From the NCBI GenBank assembly GCA_021292105.1, contig CM037857.1, positions 43,765,464 through 43,829,463 on the forward strand: a stretch of DNA of 64,000 nucleotides, read 5' to 3'. The stretch is from Anadara kagoshimensis (taxonomy: Eukaryota > Mollusca > Bivalvia > Arcoida > Arcidae). A program made the position numbers and the translations under genes. Below are positions 61,759 through 64,000 of this stretch, one piece after another (the first letter of the stretch is position 1; every line of letters starts with the position of its first letter). The notes below the pieces were generated by a model, which saw only the letters and a program-made list of their open reading frames with translations, searched no databases and was not told the origin of the DNA.

Positions 61759-63764
61759 CTTGAAGTATAAAAATATACATTATTTTCTGATTTAACTACA
61801 GTAAACCTGCTATAGTGACCACCTCTATATAAAAATCAACTGTCTATACAGTAAACCTGCTTCATTGAAAAACTCCATATAAAGACCACCTGTCCATTAG
61901 TACCAGATTTTTATGGTTTGCTTGTTTGCTTCATATTTGAACTAAATAGAACCTCTGTATAAAAAATATATTAACAAATACATGTACATTTTCAGAATTA
62001 ACTACATGTACAATAAACCTGCTTCAGTGACCACCTCTATATAATAACCATTTGATCATTAAGACCCGAGTTTTATTACTTCTTTGCTACAAGAACCTCG
62101 GTGCATTACATTTGTGCAAATCCATATTACTTTTGCGCAAAAATAATATGGTTTATCGTGCAAAGGCTTATATTACGATTGTGCAAAATGTAACTGCCAT
62201 GTTAAATAAACACCCAAAATGTAATTGCCATGTTAAATAAACACTATCCCTTCTGTTAACAAAGGCATATAAAAACACAAATAAAAGCCTGTTAAAATTT
62301 TGTCAAAAAGTATCATTTTACAAGTCAACACTGACTAAAAATTGTCATTTCAGTTGTAAAGTATCTCGACTCTGTCTGAAAATTTCACCCCTCTTGTGTA
62401 CAATTCATACTGCCCAATAACTAAGTCCATTTTCTCCTTTTCATTTTGCCTGACTGTGGCCCATGCATCAAATCTGTGAACTTAAACTAGTCAGGTGGTG
62501 TTTATTTAACAGTTTAACATGGGCAATTAAGATTTGAGCAATAGTAGTATACACTCTTTGCGCAAATGTCATATAGGGGTTATGAAAATTTTGGGCAAAT
62601 GTAATGCGCCCAAGAACCTCTATATAAAGATACCTATCTATAAAATTATCTACCCAGGCTTTACTGTACTTAAGTTTATGTACAACATGCACAACACCTG
62701 AACACAGTACAGTATAACCTGTGTATAAAGACCACCCAGGAGAATAAGCAAAAGTGGACTTGATAGACAGATGGACTTTATATAGAGAGCCACCTTATGA
62801 AGGAGTAAACATGCATTGTTGATACTTGTATACAGATAAGTGAAAATAATACCTATTAAAATACCTTTTTGTTAATTTTGTGAAAATTACTTTTATTATA
62901 ATTAAAAAAAATATTATAGAATTAATTTTAGAAAATATTTAAAAAGTGCATAATAATCTTAATGGACTGTACATCTGATTAGATTTATATAATAAAAACT
63001 TCTTTTTTTTTCCAAACTTCCACATTTTAAAACCTGTTGTAAAATTCAATTGAAACAGAAAAAATTTGAATGAACCAAATGATAATTTATGATAATTTCT
63101 TGAAATCGTGGGTTAAAAATATGAGAAGTGAAAAAAATTAAAGTTAAACAAAAGAACCAAAGGACTAGATGTCTCTTCTAGGTCCCATATTCAATATAAG
63201 GGTTGATTTAGATGTAAAACTGTCTTCAACATACAGATTCCACATTATGATATACCACCAAACTAAAGTCTTGCTGAATTCTGCCAAGCTACATAACATT
63301 ATTTTAATACAGATATCCCCAATTGTGGTGTTCACCTTTTTTTCTTCCACAATTTTTTTATTTGCTTTTTTGAACATATAAATATATATTACACAAATGT
63401 ACAATACATTTTGACATTATAACCATCCACACACACATTACACACTTAAATATATATACTTAATTAAATTAAGTTTGTAGAGATCAACACAGTATATGAT
63501 GTATAATTATCTCCCTTACATTGATACAAAATTTAAGAACATGAAATAGCTAAATATGGAAAAAACCAACATGTTTTAAAAAATAGTAATAGAAGCTACA
63601 GAAGACACATTATAAAGGACTAATGCCTTTTTATTATAAAATAATACTATACATTAAATTTTGTTTACCTTTGTACTAAGGGATCGGTAATACTGAATAG
63701 CGTCTAGAAGCGTCTAGACGAGTCTAGAAGCATCTAGAACGATTTAAAGCACTTTATCGTTAAA

Positions 63765-64000
63765 CAAGAGGCCCATGGGCCTTAACGCTCACCTGTGACC
63801 TTTGAACCCATGAGCTTCATTCAAATATCAAAATGATAATTAGGCCAATATTCTAATATACATCCCTATACAAAAAGTATATAGTTTTTGAGATAAATAA
63901 TCATCTTAGTACTTGTTTGTATCTGTGATCTTGACATTTGAACCCATGCTCTTCATTCATATATCAAAATGACCACTGTGTCAGTACCAACAATATTCTA
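63765..64000. mobile_element. Helentron/pearl-like element, copy D (inverted, cut by window end)
   Basis: It begins CAAGAGGCCCATGGGCCTTA with ACGCTCACCTGTGACC, then the reverse complements of the ~145-bp unit. It is the opposite orientation to copies A, B and C. The flank just before it (63695-63745) holds several TCTAGA-centred repeats. Confidence 0.75.

Noticed and set aside
62341..62465. Minus-strand frame (DAWATVRQNEKEKMDLVIGQ...) as an upstream FUOM exon
   Set aside because: It does not resemble any part of fucose mutarotase as I know it, and clear splice sites in the needed phase were not found.

Overview
The window is AT-rich animal genomic DNA: four recognisable multi-exon genes with GT-AG introns sit among many short inverted-repeat elements, SINE-like elements and minisatellites. 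The repeats built from ~145-bp tandem units, with hairpins at both ends, resemble the pearl/Helentron-type elements described in bivalves. I therefore infer a bivalve or other mollusc, with moderate confidence. No prokaryotic operon, CRISPR array, rRNA or viral gene was seen.

Layout. 1-1240: end of a dispersed repeat. 1799-1942 (+): a probable terminal exon of an unidentified membrane protein. 1943-8588: intergenic, repeats only. 8697-24931 (-): LAP3 (cytosol/leucine aminopeptidase), 14 coding exons; its introns hold a 2.3-kb TTAA-flanked inverted-repeat element, four other repeat families and a 31-bp minisatellite built on one of its own splice donors. 24932-29058: intergenic, with a 29-bp minisatellite of about 60 copies. 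29059-37863 (-): TM2D2 (TM2 domain protein), 5 coding exons, with a ~64-copy 54-bp minisatellite in its last intron. 37864-38182: a 319-bp shared upstream region. 38183-54465 (+): STX18 (syntaxin-18, an ER SNARE), 12 coding exons giving 333 residues. 54466-59554: intergenic, palindromic elements and SINE pieces. 59555-61758 (-): the last two coding exons of FUOM (fucose mutarotase), whose 5' exons were not found and probably lie beyond the right edge. From 63765: another dispersed repeat running off the window.

The genes are housekeeping genes of unrelated pathways and I see no functional cluster. TM2D2 and STX18 are head to head and may share a promoter; STX18 and FUOM are tail to tail.

The longest open frames (up to 1152 codons, 30423-34173) are by-products of the 54-bp minisatellite, because 54 is a multiple of three. 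LAP3 and TM2D2 each show apparent missing bases in otherwise conserved coding sequence, best explained by residual assembly indels. The most interesting structures are the minisatellite that copies the LAP3 exon-9 splice donor about 20 times, the TTAA/TIR element at 9440-11740, and the Helentron-like element whose empty target site can be read from the tandem array it interrupted. I found no clear novel biological system.
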